From: Caldicellulosiruptoraceae bacterium PP1
Lineage (GTDB): Bacteria; Bacillota; Thermoanaerobacteria; Caldicellulosiruptorales; Caldicellulosiruptoraceae
Reading direction: 5' to 3'
NCBI GenBank assembly: GCA_041320695.1
Contig: JBGGOQ010000003.1
Span: 1-64,000, forward strand
DNA length: 64,000 bases
A model generated the notes under the pieces. That model was not told where the DNA came from. It did no database searches and saw only the letters and a list, made by a program, of their open reading frames with translations. Of the stretch, positions 26,456 to 34,707 are shown piece by piece. Position numbers and translations under genes: made by a program. Position 1 is the first letter of the stretch. Each line of letters starts with the position of its first letter.

Positions 26456-26606
26456 AACTACATCCTCCTAAATCATACATCATCTTTAATTATAACAGAT
26501 TTAATATTACATGTGTATGTATTTAAAAATTATTAATATATATTTATAAACTTTTTGCATTTTTGTTGATATAATAAAATTATTAAAAATAAAAGAGGTG
26601 AAAATA

Positions 26607-27095
26607 TTGTTTACTTTTGCTGTTATTACATGTTCAGATAAAGGATCTAATAATCAAAGAGAGGACGTTAGTGGTAAAAGAATTATTGAAATATTGGAAA
26701 ATAAAAATTACAAAAATATATACTATAAAATAGTTCCAGATGAAAAAGATGAGATAAAATCAGCCTTAATTGAAGCCTCAGAAAATAATGCAAATTTAAT
26801 AATTACAACTGGTGGAACAGGTTTTTACAAAAGAGATGTAACACCTGAGGCTACGTTAGAAGTTATAGAAAAATTAGTGCCTGGCATACCTGAACTAATA
26901 AGATATAAAACTGGTCTTATAAATGAAAAATCATATCTTTCTCGTGGAGTAGCTGGAATACATAAAAACTCTTTGATAATTAACCTTCCAGGGTCTCCAA
27001 AAGCAGTACAGGAATGCTTAGAAGCGATATTTAATATATTGGAACATGGTCTTAATATTCTTTTAGAAAATGAAAATGAATGCGGTAAGCAATAA
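26607..27095 (+). CDS. mogA: Molybdopterin adenylyltransferase MogA/MoaB-type
   Basis: A 162-residue MogA/MoaB-family protein that adenylylates molybdopterin before metal insertion. Motifs: AVITCSDKGSNNQREDVSG at the N-terminus, TTGGTGFYKRDVTPEATLEVI near residue 75, and the LPGSPKAVQECLEAI C-terminal block. The start is taken as TTG at 26607 because AGAGGTG lies just upstream; a GTG at 26598 is the alternative. It is monocistronic, convergent to degV, and about 1.1 kb from moaC/MOSC, so it belongs functionally to the cofactor cluster on the other strand. Confidence 0.93.
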   Translation: MFTFAVITCSDKGSNNQREDVSGKRIIEILENKNYKNIYYKIVPDEKDEIKSALIEASENNANLIITTGGTGFYKRDVTPEATLEVIEKLVPGIPELIRYKTGLINEKSYLSRGVAGIHKNSLIINLPGSPKAVQECLEAIFNILEHGLNILLENENECGKQ

Positions 27096-27096
27096 C

Positions 27097-27140
27097 AAAG
27101 GAGCTGTCCATATTATAAATTGGCAGCTCCTTTATTTTTT
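27097..27140 (+). terminator. Intrinsic terminator after mogA
   Basis: AAAGGAGCTG and CAGCTCCTTT arms, extended by CCA/TGG with one bulge, 10-nt loop, followed by ATTTTTTAT. It starts one base after the mogA stop codon. Confidence 0.9.
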
Positions 27141-27216
27141 ATAATATATATTAATTTAATATTTTGCAATATATTGTATATTTAAATTTTCAAACATTTT
27201 TTGTTGAATGGCCTTT

Positions 27217-28065
27217 TTAATCTTCAATATAAAGTATCCCTACTGTTCCTGGGCCACAGTGTGTTGAAATAACACAGCTTGCATGCGTAACTAATACTTC
27301 ATCAATATCAAGATTTTGTTCAAGTAATTCTTTAAGATATTTTGCTCCATTATCATAAACAGAATGTGTTACAAAAACCCTTTTTTTTCTTAATTTTGCT
27401 CCATCTCCTACATGATCATTATAAAAGTCCCTTAAAATCTTCTCTTCTTTACCTCTATATTTACTGCCTACAATCATACCTCCATTTTCAACTATAATCT
27501 GGGGGTGTATCTTAAGTAGGCTACCTGCAATCATTTGTAATGAAGAACATCTTCCGCCCATATATAGATACTTTAATGTAGAAATAATAAAACTGCTTCT
27601 TACTTTAGGAACTGTTTTAATGAGCTCATCATAGATAAACTTTGCATCTAATCCTTTTTCTTTGAGGTCTGCTGCTAATATTACCAATTGTCCAATACCT
27701 GTTGAAAGGTTTTTTGAATCAACAACATAAACTCTTCCATCTTCAAACTCTTTAGACGCAAGTAAAGCATTTTGATATGAGGATGACAAATTTGATGAAA
27801 TACTTATATGTATTATATCATAGCCTTCATTAACATACTTTCTAAAAACCTCCAAAAAATTAGCAATAGGTGGTGCTGATGATTTTGGAAGTTCATTATA
27901 TTTATCAACAAGTTTGTATAATTCTAATGGTGTAATATCCACCATATCTTTATAGCTTTGTCCTCCAATGTTTACATAAAGGGGTATGACAGATATATCG
28001 TATTTATCTAATAGTTCTTTTGATAGATCAGCTGTAGAGTCGGTTATTATCTTTATATTTCTCAT
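27217..28065 (-). CDS. DegV family fatty acid-binding protein
   Basis: A 282-residue DegV-family protein. The N-terminal IITDSTADLSKELLDKYDISVIPL, the SSNLSSSYQNALLA loop, the VDSKNLSTGIGQLVILAADL block and C-terminal THCGPGTVGI are diagnostic. DegV proteins bind fatty acids; related FakB proteins feed fatty acids to the FakA kinase, though no fakA is nearby. The ATG at 28065 follows TAGGAGGTTTCTTT; a longer in-frame start would cover that site. Apparently monocistronic. Confidence 0.93.
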   Translation of the reverse strand: MRNIKIITDSTADLSKELLDKYDISVIPLYVNIGGQSYKDMVDITPLELYKLVDKYNELPKSSAPPIANFLEVFRKYVNEGYDIIHISISSNLSSSYQNALLASKEFEDGRVYVVDSKNLSTGIGQLVILAADLKEKGLDAKFIYDELIKTVPKVRSSFIISTLKYLYMGGRCSSLQMIAGSLLKIHPQIIVENGGMIVGSKYRGKEEKILRDFYNDHVGDGAKLRKKRVFVTHSVYDNGAKYLKELLEQNLDIDEVLVTHASCVISTHCGPGTVGILYIED

Positions 28066-28201
28066 AAAGAAACCTCCTAAAAAAAATTCGGACAAATAAT
28101 ATTATATAATTTATAGTGGCAAAAGTTAAGTAATAAATATGTGAGAATATGGGAAATTGGGTGGATAATGTAGGAAGATTTTTTGGCAATGAGAGATAAG
28201 T

Positions 28202-28230
28202 GTGCCACCTCAAACCGTCCCCATTGGCTC
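28202..28230 (-). repeat. Possible remnant of a REP/RAYT-type dispersed element
   Basis: The minus strand carries GGGGACGGTTTGAGG flanked by GAGCCAAT and TGGCAC, more G+C-rich than the surroundings and abutting the moaC-MOSC stop codon. GGGGACGGTT words are, from memory, common next to IS200-like REP-associated transposases in Firmicutes. Only one copy was noticed here and no transposase is present, so this is tentative. Confidence 0.25.
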
Positions 28231-29140
28231 ATTTGATTCTAATTATGTCACCCATCTTAATTTGACCACCCTTTATAACCTTTGCGAACAAGCCTTCAGT
28301 TGGCATGATACAAACCCCCACAGTCCTTGCAATTTCGCACCCACTTCCATGGCATTTTTTGCCTATTTGCGAAATTTCTAATATAACATCAGAACCTATT
28401 TTTAAAGTACTCCCTATCTTTAATTTTGAAAAATCAACATTTTTTGTTGTAATATTTTCTGCAAACTTACCAAAACAAAGTCCAGGTATATTATATTCTT
28501 TCATTTTATCAATGCTTGATTGATCCAACATGCTCACCTGTCTGTGTGATGAGCCTGCATGTGCATCTCCTTCTATTCCAAAATTTTCAATCACATTTGC
28601 CATTTCTATTGACTGTTTTGGTGTTCCTTTTTCCTTACTTATATTAATTGATAAAACAATACCAAACTTTTCATTTAGAAAATAACCAGATTTGCCACCA
28701 TATTTTTCTATTAGTTGAATATCTGATATTATTATATCTCTTGTTACACCTTTACACATATCATATATTGTTTCAAGAAAAATCATAATTGAATTAATGG
28801 CTTCCATCTCTACACCTGTTGGTGATTTTGTTTTTACAATTGATATTGCTTCAATAAAGTTATTTTCTAAATCAATAGTATACTCAATATCTGAATAGGA
28901 AAGATTAATATTATGGCATAGTGGAATTAAGTCACTTGTTTTTTTCGAAGCCATAATAGCAGCAATTTTAGCAACAGTAAGAACATCGCCTTTTTTTATT
29001 TTATTTTCAATAATCATTTCTATTACTTGCCTTGGTAAATATATTCTTCCATATGCCTTTGCGTATCTTAATGTATCTTCTTTATGAGATACATCAACCA
29101 TTTTTGTATGACCGTTTTTATCTACATGAGTAAACTCCAT
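28229..29140 (-). CDS. moaC: MoaC-MOSC fusion: cyclic pyranopterin monophosphate synthase with MOSC domain
   Basis: A 303-residue two-domain protein. Residues 1-155 are MoaC (THVDKNGHTKMVDVSHKEDT, ASKKTSDLIPLCHNI, KTKSPTGVEMEAI, DMCKGV), which with MoaA makes cyclic pyranopterin monophosphate. Residues about 160-303 are a MOSC domain (FGIEGDAHAGSSHRQVSMLD, FGKFAENITTKNVDFSKLKIG, and a conserved Cys in GCEIARTVGVCIMP), a fold that handles sulfur or sulfurated molybdenum cofactor. No stop separates the domains. The ATG follows GATAGGAGG, 3 bases after moaA. Both active sites look complete. Confidence 0.93.
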   Translation of the reverse strand: MEFTHVDKNGHTKMVDVSHKEDTLRYAKAYGRIYLPRQVIEMIIENKIKKGDVLTVAKIAAIMASKKTSDLIPLCHNINLSYSDIEYTIDLENNFIEAISIVKTKSPTGVEMEAINSIMIFLETIYDMCKGVTRDIIISDIQLIEKYGGKSGYFLNEKFGIVLSINISKEKGTPKQSIEMANVIENFGIEGDAHAGSSHRQVSMLDQSSIDKMKEYNIPGLCFGKFAENITTKNVDFSKLKIGSTLKIGSDVILEISQIGKKCHGSGCEIARTVGVCIMPTEGLFAKVIKGGQIKMGDIIRIK

Positions 29141-29143
29141 TTT

Positions 29144-30058
29144 TTATCCTCCTATCATTTGCATTGAATTTTCTGAAAGGTCACTCTTTCGCCTTTCATT
29201 TTTTAAATAGATGTAATTTTTTATCTTTTCCTGAAGTAACTCTGAAGAATGTAAGTAGCCATTTAAATCTAAATAATTTGTATCAAATAGACAGTTATAT
29301 AAATAGCCTTCTGATGATACTCTTAATCTATTACATCTTTGACAAAAACAATTAGATACTGAATCAATTATACCAATTATTGTTGCATATTCAGTTAAGA
29401 AATAGTAATCAGAAACTGTGCCATTGTTAATAAGCTTAACATAAGTATATTTACTTAAAATATCATCTTTTGAAACATATTGATTTTCAAAAAGTTCCTT
29501 TGCCATCCCTATTGGCATAAGTTCAATAAATCTAATTAAAACATCATTCTCCTTAGCAAAATGTATTAACTTATCTACTTGAAAAAGATTATAGTCCTTT
29601 AGTAAAACTGTATTTATCTTAACTTTTTTGTATTCCTTTAATATTTTTATATTCTTAATTACTGAACTTAATTTATCACTTTTTGTAAGCTTTATAAAAG
29701 TATCTCTTTCAATACTATCCAAAGAAATATTTATACTATCAATTGGGCTTTCAATGACTTTTTTTAAAATTTCATCATTAAATGAACCATTAGTTGTTAT
29801 ATTTATGCTTCTATAGCCAATTTTATATGCTATATCAATAATCTCAAAAATATCTTTTCTTGCAAAAGGTTCTCCGCCAGTAAGTCTGAGTTTCACAAAA
29901 CCAAGATTATAAAAAGCAATAAGAATATTATTTATTTCATTTAATGATAATAAATTCTTTTTATTTTGTTCTATTTTACAATAGTTACAATTAAAGTTAC
30001 ATTGATTTGTGACAGATAGTCGAAGATAATTATGTTCTCTTCCAAAATTATCTAACAT
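29144..30058 (-). CDS. moaA: GTP 3',8-cyclase MoaA
   Basis: A 304-residue radical SAM enzyme for the first step of molybdopterin synthesis from GTP. The N-terminal cluster is C20, C24, C27 (CNFNCNYC). The C-terminal substrate-binding cluster is seen in NCFCQRCNRLRVSSEGYLYNC. LTGGEPFARKDIF and the C-terminal Gly-Gly (QMIGG), needed in known MoaA proteins, are present. The protein is slightly shorter than the common 320-340. ATG after AAAGGAG. Confidence 0.96.
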   Translation of the reverse strand: MLDNFGREHNYLRLSVTNQCNFNCNYCKIEQNKKNLLSLNEINNILIAFYNLGFVKLRLTGGEPFARKDIFEIIDIAYKIGYRSINITTNGSFNDEILKKVIESPIDSINISLDSIERDTFIKLTKSDKLSSVIKNIKILKEYKKVKINTVLLKDYNLFQVDKLIHFAKENDVLIRFIELMPIGMAKELFENQYVSKDDILSKYTYVKLINNGTVSDYYFLTEYATIIGIIDSVSNCFCQRCNRLRVSSEGYLYNCLFDTNYLDLNGYLHSSELLQEKIKNYIYLKNERRKSDLSENSMQMIGG

Positions 30059-30073
30059 TTTGGATAAACTCCT

Positions 30074-31237
30074 TTATAAAAGAATAATCTCAACCTGACT
30101 TCCCGCTTCTATATACTCAACATATTGAGGAATTTTTATATAGCCTGTTGCCTCATTTATACTTTCAATAAGGCTTGCCCCTCTTTTTAATATATTACAC
30201 TTTACTTCATTTTCTAAATGAGTTAGTTTCACACGAATATATTCTTCAGCTTCCAATGAGGATGAAATACCTCTATCAATTCTTAATTGAAGCGTATTGT
30301 AATGTTTTTTTAGTTTAAAAGTATCAAAAAAAGCTGGCAAGAAAACCTCAATTAAAGAAAAAAACATAGAAACCGGAAATCCAGGTAGTCCCATTACTAA
30401 TTTATTTCTAACCTTTCCTATAATTGTGGGTTTACCAGGTTTTATTGCAATTCCATGCACTAAAACCTCACCTATATTTGAAATTGCCTTAGCTGTATAA
30501 TCATGATCACCTTTTGATGATCCAGCATTTACAAAAATAATATCATAGTTATCTATATTATCATTTATAACATTTTCAATTACTTTAATATCGTTAGGTA
30601 AAATCTCATTTATTGTAATATCAAATCTATAATCTTTTAGCGTATTCATAAATAATATCGAATTAAATTCAACCAATTGATTTTCGGTTGTAATTAGATC
30701 AGTAAGCTCATTACCAGTAGGAATAAATAGGACCTTTGGCATTTCATAAACCTCAAGTTGTTTATATCCACCTATTTTTAGTTTAACTAAATCAGCTTTT
30801 TTTAAATATTCTCCTTTTGAGACAATTTCAGTATCAATAAGAATATCTTCACCCTTTTTTCTTACATTTTGATATGGGTTATATGCCTGCCTAATTATTA
30901 TTTTTTTATCTTTTACCTGAACATCTTCAAAAGGAACAACTGCATTATATTGCTTTATATTTTCCCCTGTTTGGACTTTTAGGAAACTACTTATTTCAAC
31001 GGGGTTTGAATCAAAAGCTTGCAAAGTATCAGAAGAATATATGGCATAGCCATCCATTGCTGAAACATTTGCAGGTGGAGATGTTTGAGCTGAAGCATAA
31101 TCTTTTGCAGAAAAATATCCAAGTGCATCATAAACTGATACTTTTTTAGTCTTTAAATTTATTGATTCTAATAAAATATTTCTAATAATATTTAATGCAT
31201 CTTCTTTATTGAATGAACTAAAATAGTAATTCTTCAC
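30074..31237 (-). CDS. moeA: Molybdopterin molybdenumtransferase MoeA (copy 1)
   Basis: A 387-residue MoeA-family metal insertase, which cleaves adenylyl-molybdopterin and inserts molybdate or tungstate. N-terminal SPPANVSAMDGYAIYSSD, central IFVNAGSSKGDHDYTAKAI and KPGKPTIIGKVRNKLVMGLPGFPVS are recognisable; the first domain is more divergent than in copy 2. The start is GTG at 31237, behind AGAGGTGA, 13 bp after the stop of the second moeA. Tandem moeA genes in tungsten users may discriminate W from Mo; that is inference. Confidence 0.92.
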   Translation of the reverse strand: MKNYYFSSFNKEDALNIIRNILLESINLKTKKVSVYDALGYFSAKDYASAQTSPPANVSAMDGYAIYSSDTLQAFDSNPVEISSFLKVQTGENIKQYNAVVPFEDVQVKDKKIIIRQAYNPYQNVRKKGEDILIDTEIVSKGEYLKKADLVKLKIGGYKQLEVYEMPKVLFIPTGNELTDLITTENQLVEFNSILFMNTLKDYRFDITINEILPNDIKVIENVINDNIDNYDIIFVNAGSSKGDHDYTAKAISNIGEVLVHGIAIKPGKPTIIGKVRNKLVMGLPGFPVSMFFSLIEVFLPAFFDTFKLKKHYNTLQLRIDRGISSSLEAEEYIRVKLTHLENEVKCNILKRGASLIESINEATGYIKIPQYVEYIEAGSQVEIILL

Positions 31238-31250
31238 ATTATCACCTCTA

Positions 31251-32465
31251 TTAAAATAAAGTAACCTCAACAATATCTCCTTCCTTTATACCTGTTCTAG
31301 TTGCATCAAGCCTAATGTAGCCATCAGCATTAGATAATAATGTTATTGAACCTGATTTCCCATACAAAGGCTCAGCATAAACATTTTCTAAATATGATAA
31401 TTTTACAAATACAAATTCAGTCCTTCCTGATTTCAATGAGAAATTTGTTTTTAAGATAGCATTAATTTTATTTTCATTAAACTTTCTACCTGTTATAAGC
31501 GAAATTAATCTTCTTACAAAATAATTGTATATAAACAAGCATGATGCTGGATGCCCTGGAAGTCCAATAACAGCTTTATTATTTATTTTTGCAATTATTG
31601 TGGGTTTACCAGGTTTTACTGCAATTCCGTCAACAAGTATACAATTATTCTCTATACCCTCTAAAACATTTAAAGTATTATCATAAGCACCTTTTGAGCT
31701 ACCACCAGAAATTAGCACAATATCACATTTTTCTAATACACTCTTTATTGCTACTTCCAATTCTATCTTGCTATCCTTTACAATTCCATACATTATAGGA
31801 ATACAATCATCTTTTTGAATACTTGAATATAAAGTATAACTATTTATGTCTCTAACCTTAGCATTATAAATTTCGTGGTTAATAGGAATAATCTCATTAC
31901 CTGTAGAGATTATTCCTATTTTAGGTTTTTTATAGACCTTTACTTTTTCAATACCTAATGCAGCTAAAACTCCTATTGATGCTGGCGTAACAGTTGTTCC
32001 TTTTTCTATAACAATTGATTTATTTTTTATATCCTCACCTTTTTTAAGAATATTCTCATTTGCTGTAACAGGTTTAAATACATATAAAAGTCCATCTTTT
32101 TCAATGCAATTTTCAATCATTATTACTGAATTGGCACCTTCAGGAATTTCTCCTCCAGTAAATATTCTTGCACATGTTCCTTTTTGTATCTCTAAAGCAG
32201 GCTTTTCACCTGTTTCTATTTCTCCGATTATTTTAAGTGTTATAGGATTATCATCACTTGCTCCAAGTGTATCAAATGAAATTAGTGCATAACCATCAAC
32301 AGTAGATTTATCAAAATGAGGAACATCTTCTCTTGAAATCACATCATTAGCTATAACCCTTTGGCATGCATCCTTTATATCAACTTCTTCAACATCTAAA
32401 TAATAACTGTTGAAGGATTCTCTAATTATAGTTAAAACCTCATTTATAGTTTTTATTGTTTTCAA
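31251..32465 (-). CDS. moeA: Molybdopterin molybdenumtransferase MoeA (copy 2)
   Basis: A 404-residue MoeA paralogue next to copy 1. It has the more canonical motifs: DVPHFDKSTVDGYALISFD, RIFTGGEIPEGANSVIMIE, VLISGGSSKGAYDNTLNVL, KPGKPTIIAKINNKAVIGLPGHPASC and a C-terminal domain IV. The start is TTG, with AGAGGTGG upstream, 3 bp after tupC. Its place directly behind the tungstate transporter suggests tungsten insertion for the aldehyde oxidoreductase. Confidence 0.94.
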   Translation of the reverse strand: MKTIKTINEVLTIIRESFNSYYLDVEEVDIKDACQRVIANDVISREDVPHFDKSTVDGYALISFDTLGASDDNPITLKIIGEIETGEKPALEIQKGTCARIFTGGEIPEGANSVIMIENCIEKDGLLYVFKPVTANENILKKGEDIKNKSIVIEKGTTVTPASIGVLAALGIEKVKVYKKPKIGIISTGNEIIPINHEIYNAKVRDINSYTLYSSIQKDDCIPIMYGIVKDSKIELEVAIKSVLEKCDIVLISGGSSKGAYDNTLNVLEGIENNCILVDGIAVKPGKPTIIAKINNKAVIGLPGHPASCLFIYNYFVRRLISLITGRKFNENKINAILKTNFSLKSGRTEFVFVKLSYLENVYAEPLYGKSGSITLLSNADGYIRLDATRTGIKEGDIVEVTLF

Positions 32466-32468
32466 AAT

Positions 32469-33065
32469 CTATCCACCTCTGTATATAATTCTTTTATCCT
32501 CAAAAATTAAATAATTAACATTTTCTTTCTCAAATAAGTCATTATTATGTGTTACCATTATTACAGGTTTTATTTTACTTTGTTCTAATATTATTTGATA
32601 TACCTTTTCTTTTATATTGACATCTAAATAAGTATCGGGTTCATCTAATAATAACAAATCAGAATCTCTTATAACAGCCCTTATAAAAGATAAAATCTGT
32701 TTCTGTCCCATTGAAAGATCTAATGCCTTTTTGTCTTTATTCAATCTAAATTCTTCAAGCAATTTATATGCATAATCAATAATATCTTTTTCTTTAATAC
32801 CCATTAAAATATTTGAAATTACTGATGTTCTAAAGATATACGGATTTTGGGGAAGAAGTATCTTTTTTTTATAACTAACTTTAATATCACCTTCAAAATC
32901 TTTATCCTTACCAAATATAATCCTTAATAAAGTGCTTTTCCCACAGCCATTTTCTCCTCTTATTATATAAAGACCTTCTTTTGTTATCTTGATATTTTCT
33001 GTATCAAACAAAAAAATATTATTATAGCTTTTTTTTAAAAATTTTATATCAATCAAAAACATCAC
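32469..33065 (-). CDS. tupC: Tungstate ABC transporter ATP-binding protein
   Basis: A 198-residue ABC ATPase: Walker A GENGCGKSTLLRII, Q-loop LLPQNPYIF, a divergent signature LSMGQKQILSFIRA, Walker B LLLLDEPDTYLD and the switch histidine VTHNND. It is compact, as usual for TupC. The exact start is uncertain because the gene overlaps tupB by 17 bases: GTG 33065, ATG 33062 or TTG 33056 are possible, the last with AAGGTG at the best spacing. It energises tungstate uptake with TupB and TupA. Confidence 0.92.
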   Translation of the reverse strand: MMFLIDIKFLKKSYNNIFLFDTENIKITKEGLYIIRGENGCGKSTLLRIIFGKDKDFEGDIKVSYKKKILLPQNPYIFRTSVISNILMGIKEKDIIDYAYKLLEEFRLNKDKKALDLSMGQKQILSFIRAVIRDSDLLLLDEPDTYLDVNIKEKVYQIILEQSKIKPVIMVTHNNDLFEKENVNYLIFEDKRIIYRGG

Positions 33066-33696
33066 CTTGTAAATAAAATAAAGTGGAATTAATAATATAA
33101 GAAATAATCAATAAAATAACTCCTAATATAAATGCATTTAAAAACTCACCTTTTGACACCTCAAAAACAATTGCAGTTGTTAAAACCCTTGTTTCACCTT
33201 GTATATTGCCACCTACTATCATTACAGCACCTACCTCAGAAATAGCCTCAGAAAAAGAAAAGATAAAAATATATGTAAGTTCTCTCCTAAATTCACTTAT
33301 TAATTTTAAATATTTTTGCAATTTATCTATCCCGAGATAAGCAAGATTGTCTACAACAATGTTTAGATTTTTTAATAAAGAGTAAGTATACATTGTTGAC
33401 ACAGGTAAAATTAGAACAATTTGGGCAATAATCATAATGCTTTTGGTAAATAATAAGTTTAAACTCCCAAAAGGCCCTCTATTAGAAAATAGTAAATATA
33501 TAAATAAGCCCGCAAGCACAGGTGGCATGCCATTTAATGTCCAAAGTAAGCGAGTAATATTCTTTTTCCCTTTAAAATTTCTTAGTCTAATTTGATAACC
33601 AATGGGAACACCTAAAATGAAAGAAATAATTGTTGAAACTAAGCAAACAATTAAGGTATTTATAATAATATTTACTATTTCATTTGCTAAGTACAC
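33049..33696 (-). CDS. tupB: Tungstate ABC transporter permease
   Basis: A 215-residue inner-membrane permease with about five helices and the cytoplasmic EAISEVGAVMIVGGNIQGETR loop, which contacts the ATPase and is characteristic of the molybdate/tungstate/sulfate permease class. Start is GTG behind AGAGG; it overlaps the tail of tupA by 17 bases and the head of tupC, so the three are translated together. Confidence 0.93.
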   Translation of the reverse strand: MYLANEIVNIIINTLIVCLVSTIISFILGVPIGYQIRLRNFKGKKNITRLLWTLNGMPPVLAGLFIYLLFSNRGPFGSLNLLFTKSIMIIAQIVLILPVSTMYTYSLLKNLNIVVDNLAYLGIDKLQKYLKLISEFRRELTYIFIFSFSEAISEVGAVMIVGGNIQGETRVLTTAIVFEVSKGEFLNAFILGVILLIISYIINSTLFYLQGDVFD

Positions 33697-34486
33697 TTAT
33701 AAAAACCTCTTTTTTGTAAGTTTTTTTGTTGAAATAATTCAAATATACCTTTAGTTTATCTGAAGTGAGCCAGTTATATAAACTTTTAGCTTTGATATCA
33801 TCTTTTCTATAAGCTGTAGAATAAACATTCTTTAATATTTTATCATTTGAATTATCATAATATATTTTTAAATTCTTAAATTTATCTAACATTGAATAAA
33901 ATGTTGCATTATCTGTTAATGTGAATGCTTTTTTCTCATCAGCCATAAGGAGTGTCATTCCCATACCTTGTCCTGTTTTTATATAATTTTTAAAGTTTGG
34001 ATTAATTTTAATCTCATTCCATATTTCTAATTCCTTCATATATGTTCCTGAATTATCAGCACGTGTTAAGAAATTAATATTATTCTTATAAATTGCCTTA
34101 AAACAATCATTTATTGTTTTAGATTTTGTAAAATATTTTTCATATCCTTTTGGCCCTACAAGAATAAATTTGTTATAAAAGATATCTTTATACTCATTAA
34201 TAATACTCTTATCTTTTAATTCTTCCATAAAATCCTTTTCATGAATAAGAATAATATCAACATCACCATTCTCTAATAATTTTTTAGCTTGGCCACTACC
34301 AACAGACATTATCATAACTTTATTTTTACTTATTTTTTCGTATTTTGGTATTATATAATCCAAAAGACCACTATCATATACACTTGTTGTTGTAGCAAGC
34401 TTTATTACATTTGTCTTGGCATAAACAGAAGTCATAAAAATGCTAATAAACACAACAATAGTTAATAAACTTATTACTCGTTTCAT
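33680..34486 (-). CDS. tupA: Tungstate-binding protein TupA
   Basis: A 268-residue periplasm-side solute-binding protein with an Ala-type signal peptide (ending SVYA, residue 23). The TupA hallmark LATTTSVYDSGLLDYIIP, with the TTS residues that hold the oxyanion, is followed by MSVGSGQAKKLLENGDVDIILIH and later FLTRADNSGTYMKE. These match tungstate-selective TupA rather than ModA. ATG with GGGGG upstream. It is the first gene downstream of the cofactor riboswitch and its terminator. Confidence 0.95.
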   Translation of the reverse strand: MKRVISLLTIVVFISIFMTSVYAKTNVIKLATTTSVYDSGLLDYIIPKYEKISKNKVMIMSVGSGQAKKLLENGDVDIILIHEKDFMEELKDKSIINEYKDIFYNKFILVGPKGYEKYFTKSKTINDCFKAIYKNNINFLTRADNSGTYMKELEIWNEIKINPNFKNYIKTGQGMGMTLLMADEKKAFTLTDNATFYSMLDKFKNLKIYYDNSNDKILKNVYSTAYRKDDIKAKSLYNWLTSDKLKVYLNYFNKKTYKKEVFISVLSK

Positions 34487-34524
34487 ATATTTTTACCCCC
34501 ATATTTATATTTATCTATAATAAA

Positions 34525-34574
34525 TAAAAAAGGATACTTTCTTCCCGCTCTATAAAGGTAATAAGAAAGTATCC
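34525..34574 (-). terminator. Riboswitch-linked intrinsic terminator before tupA
   Basis: Minus-strand 12-bp stem GGATACTTTCTT/AAGAAAGTATCC (34563-34574 with 34532-34543), 19-nt loop, then TTTTTTATTTATT. The loop-side segment AGCGGGA (34543-34549) is exactly complementary to TCCCGCT of the aptamer (34618-34624), which suggests a link between ligand sensing and termination. Confidence 0.85.
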
Positions 34575-34603
34575 CTTTCATTATTAAAAAAAAGGCATTT
34601 TCT

Positions 34604-34706
34604 ATCTTTCCTTTCCAAGCGGGAGGCAAAATGGTTTCCCAGTTTTACCCTATCGGTCTTTATCCCATGAGATTAATTCTTTTAGGTTATAAAGACTCGG
34701 AAAGAT
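34604..34706 (-). ncRNA. Moco/tungsten-cofactor riboswitch aptamer (MOCO_RNA motif)
   Basis: On the minus strand, between thiF and tupA. P1: CTTTCCGAG pairs with CTTGGAAAG (34696-34704 with 34611-34619, one G-U). P2: GTCTTTAT pairs with ATAAAGAC. Core: CCGATAGGGTA, a GAAA-capped hairpin (CTGGGAAACCA) and TTTGCCTCCCGC. These conserved blocks match the known Moco riboswitch family upstream of moa/moe/tungstate genes. It lies directly after the thiF stop (34708), so it likely controls only tupABC-moeA-moeA-moaA-moaC. No motif here proves W versus Mo specificity; the tup genes suggest tungsten cofactor. Confidence 0.85.
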
Positions 34707-34707
34707 G

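Noticed and set aside
28028-28213. Minus-strand frame of 61 codons between moaC and degV
   Set aside because: Overlaps the degV ribosome-binding site and start, no recognisable protein features, no ribosome-binding site.
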